DNA of 64,000 bases from Ectobacillus panaciterrae DSM 19096. Its GTDB lineage: Bacteria > Bacillota > Bacilli > Bacillales > Bacillaceae_G. The notes beneath the pieces were generated by a model. It did not search any database, was not told the origin of the DNA, and worked only from the letters and a program-made list of their open reading frames with translations. Each line of letters begins with the position of its first letter. Position 1 is the stretch's first letter. A program made the position numbers and the translations under genes. The DNA is taken from the NCBI RefSeq assembly GCF_000430785.1, contig NZ_AUMR01000011.1, forward strand, positions 1 to 64,000. The letters are read 5' to 3'. Positions 8,921 to 17,008 of the stretch are shown here, one piece after another.

Positions 8921-9133
8921 GCTTTTCACCTCGCTTCTCAGTTTTATATATATGAGAGTACCTTTGTTTTCCTTCATCCAGTTACAGTGGAATTTACGCA
9001 AACGCTTTCGCATGTTTTTGCGCTTAAAAAAGTAAACACTGTACATCCATTTTATTCGACAGCAGGAAACAGAAACCATTTTATTTTTTTGAATGAAATA
9101 AAAAACTGCTCTAAAATGAGCAGCTTTTGGCGG

Positions 9134-9457
9134 ATGCGCATAATCTTGTATATATTGCTCCATGTATATAAGCCTATTTATGCGGGTCTGGCCTTTGCCG
9201 CGCTTGGAAACGAGCAGGAAATTGCCTCTATATTAGAAACAAGGATAAAGGAAATTAAGGGCTTATTGCAAACAATGAAAGATGTATATACAAGAAAAGT
9301 CGGGAAAGTACCGCGGGCACAGCTTCACATTTTAGCCGGTGTTATTGAGCATATGTATACGGAATTGCGCTGGCTGATACGATTACATGAAGATGTGGTT
9401 CACAATAGGCTCGCTGAGAAAGATACATTTATCGAAGAATTACGAATGAACGAATAA
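9134..9457 (+). pseudogene. Truncated helical protein, possibly PadR-type C-terminal domain
   Basis: The frame from about 9134 encodes YKPIYAGLAFAALGNEQEIA, then a helical stretch with ETRIKEIKGLLQTMKDVY and a tail HMYTELRWLIRLHEDVV. This pattern resembles the dimerisation helices of PadR-like regulators (hydrophobic helix, then L..R..E....L). The winged-helix N-terminus is absent: upstream there is only a hairpin (about 9104-9122) and sequence antisense to the neighbour. No ribosome site is visible. I regard it as a 3' remnant. The PadR label is a guess based on helix pattern only. Confidence 0.35.
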
Positions 9458-9486
9458 CAGCCGTCTCACACGCGGCTGTTTTTTTA
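9456..9486 (+). terminator. Terminator
   Basis: AACAGCCG (9456-9463) and CGGCTGTT (9473-9480), followed by TTTTTTAT; a typical intrinsic terminator directly after the truncated gene. Confidence 0.85.
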
Positions 9487-9622
9487 TATTTCACAAAGTT
9501 TTGCTGCATTTTTTGTTTGTTTCTTGCTTCTTTTCTCCAGCCGTTTCATTATTTTATGTATTTGCCTGTTATGAGTAGCTTCTGTATAGTTGGGATAGAT
9601 GAAATGAGCAGGGGGGCGACTC

Positions 9623-9919
9623 ATGTATTTCGAGCTAAAGCAATACGGTTTTTTTGTTCATTACTGTACGCCGCAAGAAACTCTTATTATGCTCCATTTG
9701 CGCAGTAAACTGGCCGCCGCTGTGCATATATTAAATGAACAAGAGCGTTTTGAACTTATATCGTACGACCGACTTCTCCTTCATAAGGCAAATGGTTTTT
9801 ATAAGCAGCTTCAGCATATCCCTTCTTTTTCTCCTTCTGTCTATCCTATAGAGGAATGGTGGTGGCACCTTGATCAAGTCATTGATGGTTCTTTACATAT
9901 TCATCTGCCGATCGCTTGA
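9623..9919 (+). CDS. Hypothetical protein, 98 aa
   Basis: A small soluble protein beginning MYFELKQYGFFVHYCTPQET and ending HLDQVIDGSLHIHLPIA. It is preceded by AGGGGGGCGACTC, a plausible ribosome site. It contains no membrane segment or cysteine pair and is rich in His, Leu and aromatic residues. I do not recognise the family. Its stop abuts the stop of the convergent gene with zero spacing and no terminator between them. Confidence 0.55.
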   Translation: MYFELKQYGFFVHYCTPQETLIMLHLRSKLAAAVHILNEQERFELISYDRLLLHKANGFYKQLQHIPSFSPSVYPIEEWWWHLDQVIDGSLHIHLPIA

Positions 9920-10249
9920 TCATTTTGAAAACTGCATACCTGCTGCCCTGCCGTCACGAAATGTAACTTCTATAAATGTTTCTGTCTTTGCTCCCTTCCA
10001 TTTATAAACCTCTGTATAATTTACGCTTCCTTTTCTGCCTTTTGCAAATAAGAAGTTTCCGTCCTTTTCAAACACCTCTTTCACCTGAGTATAGGACATA
10101 CCCTCCTTTATTTTAAAAATTTTATCAAGCGTGACTCCTGTATATTCAGTATCCTTGCTTGCATTTTTGAACTGTCCTGCTTTTTCCCACAGTATTCCGG
10201 ATACCGCAAGAACAAGGGCAATCGCTGCGAACAAGAGCACTCTCTTCAT
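9920..10249 (-). CDS. DUF3862-like secreted or membrane-anchored protein
   Basis: 109 residues. An N-terminal hydrophobic segment (4-20, MKRVLLFAAIALVLAVSGIL) is followed by a small alpha/beta domain with GMSYTQVKEVFEKDGNF, YKWKGAKTETFIEVTF and DGRAAGMQFSK. This is the two-repeat BLIP/SmpA-like pattern seen in DUF3862 proteins, which are extracytoplasmic and of unproven role. A GTG at 10258 is in frame, but the ATG at 10249 sits 5 nt after AGGTGG and is the better start. Confidence 0.65.
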   Translation of the reverse strand: MKRVLLFAAIALVLAVSGILWEKAGQFKNASKDTEYTGVTLDKIFKIKEGMSYTQVKEVFEKDGNFLFAKGRKGSVNYTEVYKWKGAKTETFIEVTFRDGRAAGMQFSK

Positions 10250-10329
10250 ATTTTCCACCTATCCTTTCACCTTTCCATTGCTTTTCGACATTGCTTCTTA
10301 GCATTCCTTTTCCCTTTTCTAAACAAAAA

Positions 10330-10351
10330 AGGACAGCATCTGCGCTGTCCT
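10330..10351 (-). terminator. Terminator of the nucB-ybjQ transcript
   Basis: AGGACAGC and GCTGTCCT (10330-10337, 10344-10351); on the minus strand the stem is followed by TTTTTTG. Confidence 0.85.
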
Positions 10352-10398
10352 CACGTTATGTAGCATGATTCGGTTATCGTAATCAGAAGCCCTCCACT

Positions 10399-10723
10399 TT
10401 ATTCTTCTAATCGAACTGCAGTGCCGGTCACCACACACATCAGCATACCCTTTGTGCCGACGGATTCATAGTCAAAGGACACACCAACAACTGCTTGTAC
10501 TCCCATCGCGCGCGCTTCCCTTTCAATTTCTGTCAACGCTTGATTTTGGCGTCACGGAGTTTTGACTCGTACCTCCTGACCTGCCGCTTATAATGGCAAT
10601 TTCACACATATAGTCAGATAGCGCTTCAAAAATTATCGCGTCTCCCGCTTCGGTCCAGTCTACAATAAGCATTTCAATTCCTTGATTTGCTATAATAAGC
10701 TGAGAACACGAAATGGTTAACAT
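10399..10723 (-). pseudogene. Broken YbjQ/UPF0145 (DUF74) family gene
   Basis: Three frames are needed to read one protein: an N-terminal part from ATG 10723 (to SGRSGG), a short middle (YESKLRDAK) and the C-terminal part NQALTEIEREARAMGVQAVV, then GVSFDYESVG, MLMCVVTGTAV. The last segment is the hallmark of YbjQ-type proteins, small pentameric heavy-metal-binding-like folds of unknown function. Two single-base indels near 10545-10570 explain the breaks. It starts 5 bp after nucB and is followed by the terminator at 10330, so it was the second gene of that operon. Confidence 0.75.
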
Positions 10724-10728
10724 AGCTC

Positions 10729-11142
10729 CTACTTCAGGATGAATTTCACTTTTGTTCCATCGGGATACTGTTCAAGCTGGTTTCCTACCCATGAGCCTGC
10801 GCCTCGGTTATCAGCCGGTTTGATATATCTTATATCTGCACCGTCTCCTCCCTCCTTGCACATAGCCATGGGCCACTCATCTCTGTCATAGCCCTTTTTG
10901 GACGGATAAGGAGCGAGCGATTGCTTTCGCCTTTCGTCTACTCCTTTTCGCTCAATTGTACAAATGTCGGAATGACCATTCGCAATAGCGTCGCGAATAT
11001 GCGCGCCTGTCTCTGGATACCGTTTGGCAGGAAACTGCAGTGTCACATCATACGATTCGGATGAATGGCTTTCCTCTCGAACGGAGCATGACGTCAATAA
11101 CAGCACGAATACTGCTGTATAAAAAAACTTCCATATCTTCAT
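10729..11142 (-). CDS. nucB: Sporulation-specific extracellular deoxyribonuclease NucB
   Basis: 137 residues with a signal/lipobox-like start (FVLLLTSC) and the NucB catalytic body: [54 protein letters not shown] and [14 protein letters not shown]. The Asp-Arg-Asp-Glu segment and [11 protein letters not shown] are diagnostic of this non-specific DNase family, which degrades mother-cell DNA during sporulation. An in-frame extension to 11172 exists, but the ATG at 11142 follows GGGAGGATTGGAA. In place of the usual cleaved signal peptide there is a cysteine at the end of the hydrophobic stretch, so it may be lipid-anchored. Confidence 0.9.
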   Translation of the reverse strand: MKIWKFFYTAVFVLLLTSCSVREESHSSESYDVTLQFPAKRYPETGAHIRDAIANGHSDICTIERKGVDERRKQSLAPYPSKKGYDRDEWPMAMCKEGGDGADIRYIKPADNRGAGSWVGNQLEQYPDGTKVKFILK

Positions 11143-11297
11143 TTCCAATCCTCCCGCTGTTCTCTTCTCCACCTTCTATTATATCACGGCAAATTCTAAC
11201 ATTTCTCCCTACAGTTCCATGCGGCTTTTTGCTTATTTCAGCGAGTCTTGTAGAAAATTTACAACCATCCGACATTCTTTTTCAAAGGAGGAAGAGA

Positions 11298-11345
11298 ATG
11301 GCATATGGAATTGGTAAGTACGATTACTTTTTGGGGGGGAATTAG
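11298..11345 (+). CDS. Micro-ORF (15 aa) before the MerR-like gene
   Basis: MAYGIGKYDYFLGGN follows a strong AAAGGAGG with 7-nt spacing and stops 3 nt before the next ATG. The G7 run in its last codons acts as, or overlaps, the ribosome site of the downstream gene. It could be a leader peptide that couples translation; no homologue comes to mind. Confidence 0.4.
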   Translation: MAYGIGKYDYFLGGN

Positions 11346-11348
11346 GTC

Positions 11349-12137
11349 ATGGAAGGAACGTATAAAACAAAGGATGCAGCAAATAAAACCGGCATTCCTG
11401 GAAATTTAGTGCGAAAATATAGTCAAATCCTGGAGCAACATGGATTCGAGTTTAATAAAGTATCCAACACTCGTTGCTTTAAGATGGAGGATTTACGTCT
11501 TTTAAAAGCAATTCATGAACGCGCAGCAGGGTTAAATGAAGATATAAGTGACGTTGTAGCAGCTATTTTACAAGAGGAAATTTTGCAAGAAACACAGATA
11601 CCTTCGGCAGAAGCATCTGCAATGGTCAAGCATACCGCATCAGTTGAAGATGTGAGTGCCACAATACGCCAACAAAATAAAAAGTTTGAAGAATTCATGG
11701 GTAAATTGGATACACTTGCTCAATTAAATGAAGCGATTATTCACCAAAATTCAACGTTAATTTCACAAAACCGTCAAAAGGATGATAAGCTTGATGAATT
11801 GATGCAGCAGGTATACGTCAAGGAGTCAAAGCAAGTGGAAATGATTCATGATCTCGTTCATCATGTTCACAAAAACAAATCCAAGCAAGATGAAAAATTA
11901 AACGATTTACTCAATCATATGTATAAAAAAGAAGCAAAACAAGAGGAAAAGATGGGCAAGCTTATTAACCACGTCTATAAAAAGGAGTCCAGCCGAGATG
12001 AGCAGCTCATGCAGCTTATTCGTGAGATGCAGGAAACAAAGCGAATGATTGCTGCCTCCCAAGAACAAACATTTCTCAAATCTATTCGGAATATGTTTGT
12101 TCGCTTTAAACCGGAAAAAGCCTCATCTCGTTTATAA
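11349..12137 (+). CDS. MerR-like HTH protein with coiled-coil repeats (DUF3967-like)
   Basis: 262 residues. An N-terminal MerR/RacA-type helix-turn-helix (KTKDAANKTGIPGNLVRKYS, 6-25; FKMEDLRLLKAIHERAA) is followed from about 110 by a long coiled coil. The coil contains about four and a half copies of an 18-residue unit, of the form DEKLNDLLNHMYKKEAKQ, between about 142 and 230. The C-terminus (RDEQLMQLIREMQETKRMI) resembles DUF3967. It may bind DNA and oligomerise, like RacA, the DNA-anchoring sporulation protein, but the target is unknown. No effector domain is present. The 15-codon ORF directly upstream may control it. Confidence 0.7.
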   Translation: MEGTYKTKDAANKTGIPGNLVRKYSQILEQHGFEFNKVSNTRCFKMEDLRLLKAIHERAAGLNEDISDVVAAILQEEILQETQIPSAEASAMVKHTASVEDVSATIRQQNKKFEEFMGKLDTLAQLNEAIIHQNSTLISQNRQKDDKLDELMQQVYVKESKQVEMIHDLVHHVHKNKSKQDEKLNDLLNHMYKKEAKQEEKMGKLINHVYKKESSRDEQLMQLIREMQETKRMIAASQEQTFLKSIRNMFVRFKPEKASSRL

Positions 12138-12139
12138 CG

Positions 12140-12178
12140 AAAAAAGTTACCGAATGTGTCTTCGGTAACTTTTTTTAT
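12140..12178. terminator. Bidirectional terminator between HTH gene and kinB
   Basis: A 15-bp stem AAAAAAGTTACCGAA/TTCGGTAACTTTTTT with a 6-nt loop lies between the two stops. Confidence 0.9.
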
Positions 12179-13455
12179 TCTTTCCAATTGGCTGCCGGTA
12201 AGATAATAATAGCCTCTGTACCGTTGCCAACCTCGCTTTTATAGCCTATTTTGCCATTATGAGCCTGTATGATGCTGAAGGTTACCATAAGTCCAAGACC
12301 TGTTCCCTTTTCTTTTAGTGAATAATACGGCTGTCCAAGACGAGCAAGCTGTTCCTTTGTCATACCGATTCCGCTGTCCTTGACGGAGATTACAATCTCT
12401 TCTCCAGTCTGATAAGCAGTTACTTTTAAATACCCTTTATTTTCTTGTATAGCTTCTACGCCATTTTTTACAATGTTCATGATGGCTTGCTTTAATTTCG
12501 CTTTATCGCCAACCGTATGTAAGTTTTCCGCAATTTCCACCTGTAAATACACGCCTTGCATAGCAGCGAAGGAGGACATAAGTGTCGTCATCTCAATAAG
12601 CTGTGACGTCAGCGAAATCATTTCCTTTTGCTCAATTTGTGGACGCGCTAAATTCAAGTAATCTGAAATAATCTGCTCTGCCCGATCCAGCTCCGAAAGC
12701 ACAAGCTGCATGTACTCTTTGTTTTTCGTATGCTCTGCGCCTTCTAACAGCTGTATAAAGCCTCTTACTACAGTTAGCGGATTTCTCACCTCATGCGCTA
12801 CACTCGCTGCAAGTTCACTAACGATATTTAATTTCTCGGATTTTAACATCTCGGCACGTAAAAATGCATTTTCATAACAGTACTCTGTTATATATACTTG
12901 AAACATTAAGGTAACGGCCATGATGACAGAAGATAAGATATAGTATGCAGGAATTTGAGAAACTCCATGTGTAAAACCAGATGTTATCAGTACCCCAAAT
13001 ACATTTGCCGCCAAATAAATTAAGGCATAAAATGAAGCAATCATAAACGAAATTACAATTTTCTTATTCTTTGCAAATGCTTCCCACTTTCTAGAAAGGA
13101 TAAAAGGAATAGCTGAAATAATGATCGTATCAAGTATACGAACCCAAAGAAATTCTGTCCCATGTGTAAACCAATAATAGAAAATAGAGGTAAGTGCAGG
13201 AACCGCCCCAACAATTCCACCATATAAAAAAGCGGTAATAATAGGGATCTGATGAAATTCATAGGTGTAGCCTTTTCCTAAATCAATTGGGTACGTCATA
13301 CATATCGCAACAGTCGCTGCGGACAACAAAGCAAGAAATGAACGATTGAGCTTTGGAAGTGTCACATGATACCGATTTAAGCGAATTGCATCATACAAGA
13401 AAAGCGGTAAAATAATAATGGCAATTTGAATCCATAAATCGCGAACTTGATCCAC
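12175..13455 (-). CDS. kinB: Sporulation sensor histidine kinase KinB-type
   Basis: 426 residues. There are six hydrophobic segments in residues 5-190, arranged as in the 5TM-5TMR_LYT sensor family. The HisKA domain carries the phosphorylated histidine at 221 (SVAHEVRNPLTVVRG). The HATPase_c domain carries an N box (NIVKNGVEAI), DSGIGM and GTGLGLMVTFSII. KinB feeds phosphate into the Spo0F-Spo0B-Spo0A relay that starts sporulation. Length and architecture match B. subtilis KinB (428 aa). The start is GTG with a close GGGGAG. kapB is not adjacent, unlike in B. subtilis, so the exact orthology is likely but not certain. Confidence 0.85.
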   Translation of the reverse strand: MDQVRDLWIQIAIIILPLFLYDAIRLNRYHVTLPKLNRSFLALLSAATVAICMTYPIDLGKGYTYEFHQIPIITAFLYGGIVGAVPALTSIFYYWFTHGTEFLWVRILDTIIISAIPFILSRKWEAFAKNKKIVISFMIASFYALIYLAANVFGVLITSGFTHGVSQIPAYYILSSVIMAVTLMFQVYITEYCYENAFLRAEMLKSEKLNIVSELAASVAHEVRNPLTVVRGFIQLLEGAEHTKNKEYMQLVLSELDRAEQIISDYLNLARPQIEQKEMISLTSQLIEMTTLMSSFAAMQGVYLQVEIAENLHTVGDKAKLKQAIMNIVKNGVEAIQENKGYLKVTAYQTGEEIVISVKDSGIGMTKEQLARLGQPYYSLKEKGTGLGLMVTFSIIQAHNGKIGYKSEVGNGTEAIIILPAANWKE

Positions 13456-13676
13456 ACTCCCCTGAATTTTATAGTTTTAACTTCCCTATTATACCATTTT
13501 TATGGAAACATTTTATTAAAAATTTAGAATTTTCTTTCTGTTCCGAGTGGAAATTGTGTAAATATCTTGTTTGAAATGTTACAACTTTTCGAAATGAAAG
13601 CGCAGCAGGTACCATAATACACCAAATAAGACTACAATATAAATGGGTTAAGGAACGCGATAGGAGGAAATGAAAA

Positions 13677-13847
13677 ATGACAGGAACCGCACTTGTGTTG
13701 GTGAACGAGGAAGTTTTCATGGTACTTGAGAATATTGACAAAGCGGCATGCGAAGAGCTGTATAACCGCGAGAAAATGGTTCATTTTGGAAAATCATGTT
13801 CTATCCTTTGGAGCGAAGAAGAGATTGACTGGGAATACGGATATTAA
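13677..13847 (+). CDS. Small acidic hypothetical protein, 56 aa
   Basis: MTGTALVLVNEEVFMVLENI starts 6 nt after TAGGAGGAAATGAAAA, an excellent ribosome site. The rest is acidic and aromatic (LWSEEEIDWEYGY end). No membrane segment is present. A good terminator follows at 13854, so this is a complete transcription unit. The function is unknown to me. Confidence 0.7.
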   Translation: MTGTALVLVNEEVFMVLENIDKAACEELYNREKMVHFGKSCSILWSEEEIDWEYGY

Positions 13848-13853
13848 CGCTGC

Positions 13854-13880
13854 AAGACCGTGAGCAATCACGGTCTTTTT
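13854..13880 (+). terminator. Terminator
   Basis: AAGACCGTGA (13854-13863) and TCACGGTCTT (13868-13877), loop GCAA, followed by TTT. Confidence 0.9.
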
Positions 13881-13896
13881 CAATAGAAAAACTCTG

Positions 13897-14883
13897 CTAC
13901 AAAGCAGAGGTATCGTATGTGACAAAATAAGTTTTTTGCAGCGATTTTACCCGCCGAAGTTTTTCTTTCGCCCCTTCGGACAAGAGAGTGATAGGCTGCC
14001 CTCCCACAAGTACCTCTTTATCGTAAATCTTTTTGACCTCTACCTTCATCATATTCCCGCTGTCTTGTTCCGAAACGATAATACGATGAGGTTCCCAAAG
14101 AATGATGTTCATCAGTTCTTTTACAACCGGACATTCGCTCGTTTGCAAATGATACATAAGCTCATAATTTGTGAGCGGTTCAATAAAGGAAATGTCCACT
14201 TCATGAAATCTCCCGTAAGCTTCTACCGCCTTGGCAAGCAGCCCATCTACCGCAAGTGCATACGGACTGAGAAAGGAAAGGTGATCCAACACCATCGCAT
14301 CCATAATGTGAAGCCCCGTTTCCACGTCAGTTTCAATGAAGTTTCCACTGAATCCTACGTTGTCAAGAAACTCATGCGGCTTTTGCGGCGTTCCCCCTAC
14401 AAAATACGCATCCCGCAAAAAGCTGTCGAAATGGTCAGCGCCCAGATAATTCGTATTACTTGTAAGAGGAGTATCTGTATTCAATAAGCTGACAATCCGT
14501 TCAGGGCTATATCCATATTTTTGAAGGATACAGGAGACCTCCCCGTCCTGTACAAGCCTCTCTGTATTTTTATGATGATTAAAGCCCAGCGTTTTTTCTA
14601 CTGCATGGGAAAACGGCAAATGTCCGATATCATGCAGCAGTGCCGCCAGACGCAGCTCTTCATCTTTCGGAAAGAAACGAGAGATAATAGACCAGACACC
14701 GACTGTATGATCAAGACGAGAATGCATAATAGAAGAAAATAAAGACGCAGTTCCATAATGGCTCAGGAACTTCAATCTTCGCAGCGTTTTCGACTGAAAT
14801 AATTCCAACTCATGAGGAAACGCCTTAATTTCATGCCGATAAAGCGGTTCGTATATGAATGCTTGACTAAAGGTTTGTTGCAT
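13897..14883 (-). CDS. HD-domain phosphohydrolase (dGTPase-like)
   Basis: 328 residues with the HD superfamily metal centre: HSRLDHTVGVW (first His), LLHDIGHLPFSH (HD plus third ligand) and a downstream aspartate (GADHFDSFLRDAYF). This layout is that of dGTP triphosphohydrolase-like proteins such as YdhJ/YwfO, which cleave nucleotide triphosphates in the cytoplasm. The frame extends to 14922, but the ATG at 14883 with GGTGGTGAAAGA upstream fits the usual N-terminus. Substrate unknown. No linked gene suggests a pathway. Confidence 0.8.
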   Translation of the reverse strand: MQQTFSQAFIYEPLYRHEIKAFPHELELFQSKTLRRLKFLSHYGTASLFSSIMHSRLDHTVGVWSIISRFFPKDEELRLAALLHDIGHLPFSHAVEKTLGFNHHKNTERLVQDGEVSCILQKYGYSPERIVSLLNTDTPLTSNTNYLGADHFDSFLRDAYFVGGTPQKPHEFLDNVGFSGNFIETDVETGLHIMDAMVLDHLSFLSPYALAVDGLLAKAVEAYGRFHEVDISFIEPLTNYELMYHLQTSECPVVKELMNIILWEPHRIIVSEQDSGNMMKVEVKKIYDKEVLVGGQPITLLSEGAKEKLRRVKSLQKTYFVTYDTSAL

Positions 14884-15002
14884 TCTTTCACCACCCGTTT
14901 TCATGAGATTATCATCATACATATGATAGGTTTGGTATTATATTCATTCTTTCTGAAAAACGTTAGAGGAAATTAACTATTCGTTAACAATTTATTTGTC
15001 AA

Positions 15003-15117
15003 ACATGGTATGCTTCTTCTCTCTGGTTTACCCTTGCATGAACCAAAGGTTTGACCGCTTCTGCACGTCTTTTAATCTCTACCCACTATCAAAAAACATT
15101 TTTTCACTTATATATAG
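15003..15117 (+). repeat. Dispersed structured repeat, family 1, copy B (5'-truncated)
   Basis: CATGGTATGCTTCTTCTCTC through GACCGCTTCTGCACGTCTTT is nearly identical to copy A over about 70 bp. The left terminal inverted repeat is missing; the right end closes with CACTTATATATAG, like copy D. Confidence 0.75.
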
Positions 15118-15164
15118 TTTGTTCTTTCGCAACGGCACAAATCCAAATCACCTCTCCCCTTCGC

Positions 15165-15268
15165 ACTCTTTGTACTCTTTGTACTCTTTGTACTCTTTGT
15201 ACTCTTTGTACTCTTTGTACTCTTTGTACTCTTTGTACTCTTTGTACTCTTTGTACTCTTTGTACTCT
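15165..15268. repeat. 9-bp tandem array (ACTCTTTGT), about 11.5 units
   Basis: The unit ACTCTTTGT (TTTGTACTC in another phase) repeats without error from 15165 to 15268. The array is intergenic, about 115 bp upstream of patA. Such perfect short arrays change length readily, so this is a candidate VNTR locus. Confidence 0.95.
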
Positions 15269-15383
15269 AGTATAACAAGGCCCGTCCCTCTTTCTTAATA
15301 ACTACATTCTGCATAACATCCCCTTATGAAAGCAAATATGGTACAATAAAAAGACATTTTGCTACGGAAGAAAGGGAGAACTT

Positions 15384-16541
15384 ATGAAATATTTGTTAAA
15401 TCCTCGTGTAAAAAACATTCAAATTTCCGGTATCCGACAATTTTTCAACATGATTCAAAAATATGAAAATCTTGTAGCTCTTACAATTGGACAACCTGAT
15501 TTTCCGACGCCGTCTCTTGTGAAGGAAGCCGGAAAGCGTGCCATTACGGATAACATTACAAGCTATACACATAATGCCGGGATGCCCGAACTGCGACAAG
15601 CTGCTTGTCAATTTGTAAAAGAACGCTACGGACAAGTATATGATCCCCTAGAGGAAACTATTGTAACAACAGGCGCGAGCGAAGCTATTGATATTGCGTT
15701 TCGCACCATTTTAGAAGAAGGATCAGAAGTTATTCTTCCTGCTCCTGTTTACCCGGGATATGAACCTATTATCCGCCTTTGCGGAGCAACACCTGTCTTT
15801 ATCGATGTGCGTGAAACAGGTTTTCGTCTTACAGCAGAAGCGCTCGCAGCTGCCATTACAGAGAAAACGCGCTGTGTTGTCTTACCGTATCCATCTAATC
15901 CGACTGGCGTTACCTTAAATAAAGAAGAGCTGCAAAAAATTGCAAATGTATTGGAAGAGAAGGATATTTTTGTACTTTCCGATGAGATTTACAGCGAGCT
16001 TGTATATGAAGGCGCCCACACGTCTATTGCGCAAATAGCTTCTATGAGAAATAAAACAATTGTAATAAATGGTTTATCTAAATCTCATTCCATGACTGGC
16101 TGGCGCATCGGATTCCTGTTTGCACCTGCCTATATCACGAAGGAAATGCTGAAAGTGCATCAATATAACGTGACTTGTGCGTCTTCTATCTCCCAGTATG
16201 CAGCAATTGAAGCACTTACTGCTGCCAAAGATGCCCCACGCATGATGCGCCATCAATATAAAAAAAGACGGGACTATGTATATCACCGGCTCACAAGCAT
16301 GGGACTTCAGGTAGAAAAGCCCAGCGGCGCTTTTTATCTGTTTCCTTACATCGGAACATTTGAACAAAGCTCCTTTGATTTTTCACTGCGTCTAGTAAAA
16401 GAAGCTGGTCTTGCAGTCGTGCCGGGAAGCGCATTTTCAGATTACGGCGAAGGTTACATACGCCTTTCTTATGCCTACAGCATGGAGCTGCTTATGGAAG
16501 GATGCGACCGCTTAGAGCAATTTTTGAAGGAACAGAACTAA
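15384..16541 (+). CDS. patA: PLP-dependent aminotransferase PatA
   Basis: 385 residues, class I/II aminotransferase, colinear with B. subtilis PatA. That enzyme is proposed to act as N-acetyl-L,L-diaminopimelate aminotransferase in lysine/peptidoglycan precursor synthesis. Features: TIGQPDFPTP (34-43), the PLP-phosphate site TTGASEAID (95-103), YPSNPTGVT (169-177), the PLP aspartate in LSDEIYSEL and the Schiff-base lysine K233 in LSKSHSMTGWR. AAGGGAGAACTT precedes the ATG. It is monocistronic, closed by a long hairpin. In B. subtilis it lies near ykyB and ykuF, consistent with this region. Confidence 0.92.
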   Translation: MKYLLNPRVKNIQISGIRQFFNMIQKYENLVALTIGQPDFPTPSLVKEAGKRAITDNITSYTHNAGMPELRQAACQFVKERYGQVYDPLEETIVTTGASEAIDIAFRTILEEGSEVILPAPVYPGYEPIIRLCGATPVFIDVRETGFRLTAEALAAAITEKTRCVVLPYPSNPTGVTLNKEELQKIANVLEEKDIFVLSDEIYSELVYEGAHTSIAQIASMRNKTIVINGLSKSHSMTGWRIGFLFAPAYITKEMLKVHQYNVTCASSISQYAAIEALTAAKDAPRMMRHQYKKRRDYVYHRLTSMGLQVEKPSGAFYLFPYIGTFEQSSFDFSLRLVKEAGLAVVPGSAFSDYGEGYIRLSYAYSMELLMEGCDRLEQFLKEQN

Positions 16542-16570
16542 GCAGAGAGCAAAGCTCTCTGCTTAGTTCT
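16534..16570 (+). terminator. Long hairpin at the end of patA
   Basis: AGAACTAAGCAGAGAGC (16534-16550) pairs fully with 16554-16570 around AAA. It overlaps the stop codon; a poly-T run is weak. Confidence 0.65.
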
Positions 16571-16598
16571 GCGTAAACGCTTACAATTTATCGTAAAA

Positions 16599-16826
16599 TT
16601 AACCGCGTGTTTTCCACGCATCGCGAAGTACACGGAAGCCAAAGAATGCTACGGCAAACCATCCGATAAATGTCACAATATATTTTACGAAATTAAAAAA
16701 TCCGTCTAAAGCACTAATATTAAAGAAATGGAAGAAAGAAGTAAGAGAGCTGTCAATTGTTCCTGCTGTCATTGTCCAAAGCCATCCGACAAATGCAGCT
16801 AAGAAAAACTTCATAAAGTTATCCAT
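16599..16826 (-). CDS. Small membrane protein, 75 aa
   Basis: Starts MDNFMKFFLAAFVGWLWTMT after a near-perfect GAAGGAGGTGA. There are two or three hydrophobic segments (5-20, 45-68) and a basic tail LRDAWKTRG. It is probably an integral membrane protein of unknown role. Confidence 0.65.
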   Translation of the reverse strand: MDNFMKFFLAAFVGWLWTMTAGTIDSSLTSFFHFFNISALDGFFNFVKYIVTFIGWFAVAFFGFRVLRDAWKTRG

Positions 16827-16927
16827 TCATTTCACCTCCTTCAAGGTGATGCTTTACAGTAATCATCATATTCAGCTATTCCAAATCGTGTGCCGAATAA
16901 AATAAAAAAATTGTCGGATTGCCTATT

Positions 16928-16963
16928 AAGAAAAGCGGAACCGGCTCGTTCAGGTGCAGAGCC
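16928..16963 (+). repeat. Dispersed repeat family 2, partial copy
   Basis: AAGAAAAGCGGAACCGGCTC-GTTCAGGTGCAGAGCC matches the left end of the copies at 52074 and 63200; the right half is absent. Confidence 0.7.
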
Positions 16964-16989
16964 AAATTTTATACCTTATCTATAAAAAA

Positions 16990-17008
16990 AAGCTGCCAGA
17001 GGCAGCTT
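16990..17008 (-). terminator. Terminator-like hairpin, minus strand
   Basis: AAGCTGCC/GGCAGCTT with AGA loop; on the minus strand it is followed by eight T residues. The transcript it ends is unknown. Confidence 0.55.

Larger units (their letters stand above)
14884..15383. other. 500-bp divergent intergenic region between HD gene and patA
   Basis: It holds a 5'-truncated family-1 repeat (15003-15117) and a 9-bp tandem array (15165-15268), both listed separately, plus divergent promoters. Open frames here are by-products of the tandem array. GTACAATAAAAAG lies about 40 bp before patA and may hold its -10 region. Confidence 0.6.

Noticed and set aside
8876-9133. N-terminal extension of the 9134 remnant
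   Set aside because: This part is antisense to the 8457 gene and unlike any regulator N-terminus; only the downstream part looks coding.
14996-15298. 100-codon plus-strand ORF ending in a repeated SLYSLYSLY-type tail
   Set aside because: It is produced by the 9-bp tandem array and a family-1 repeat; no start signal.
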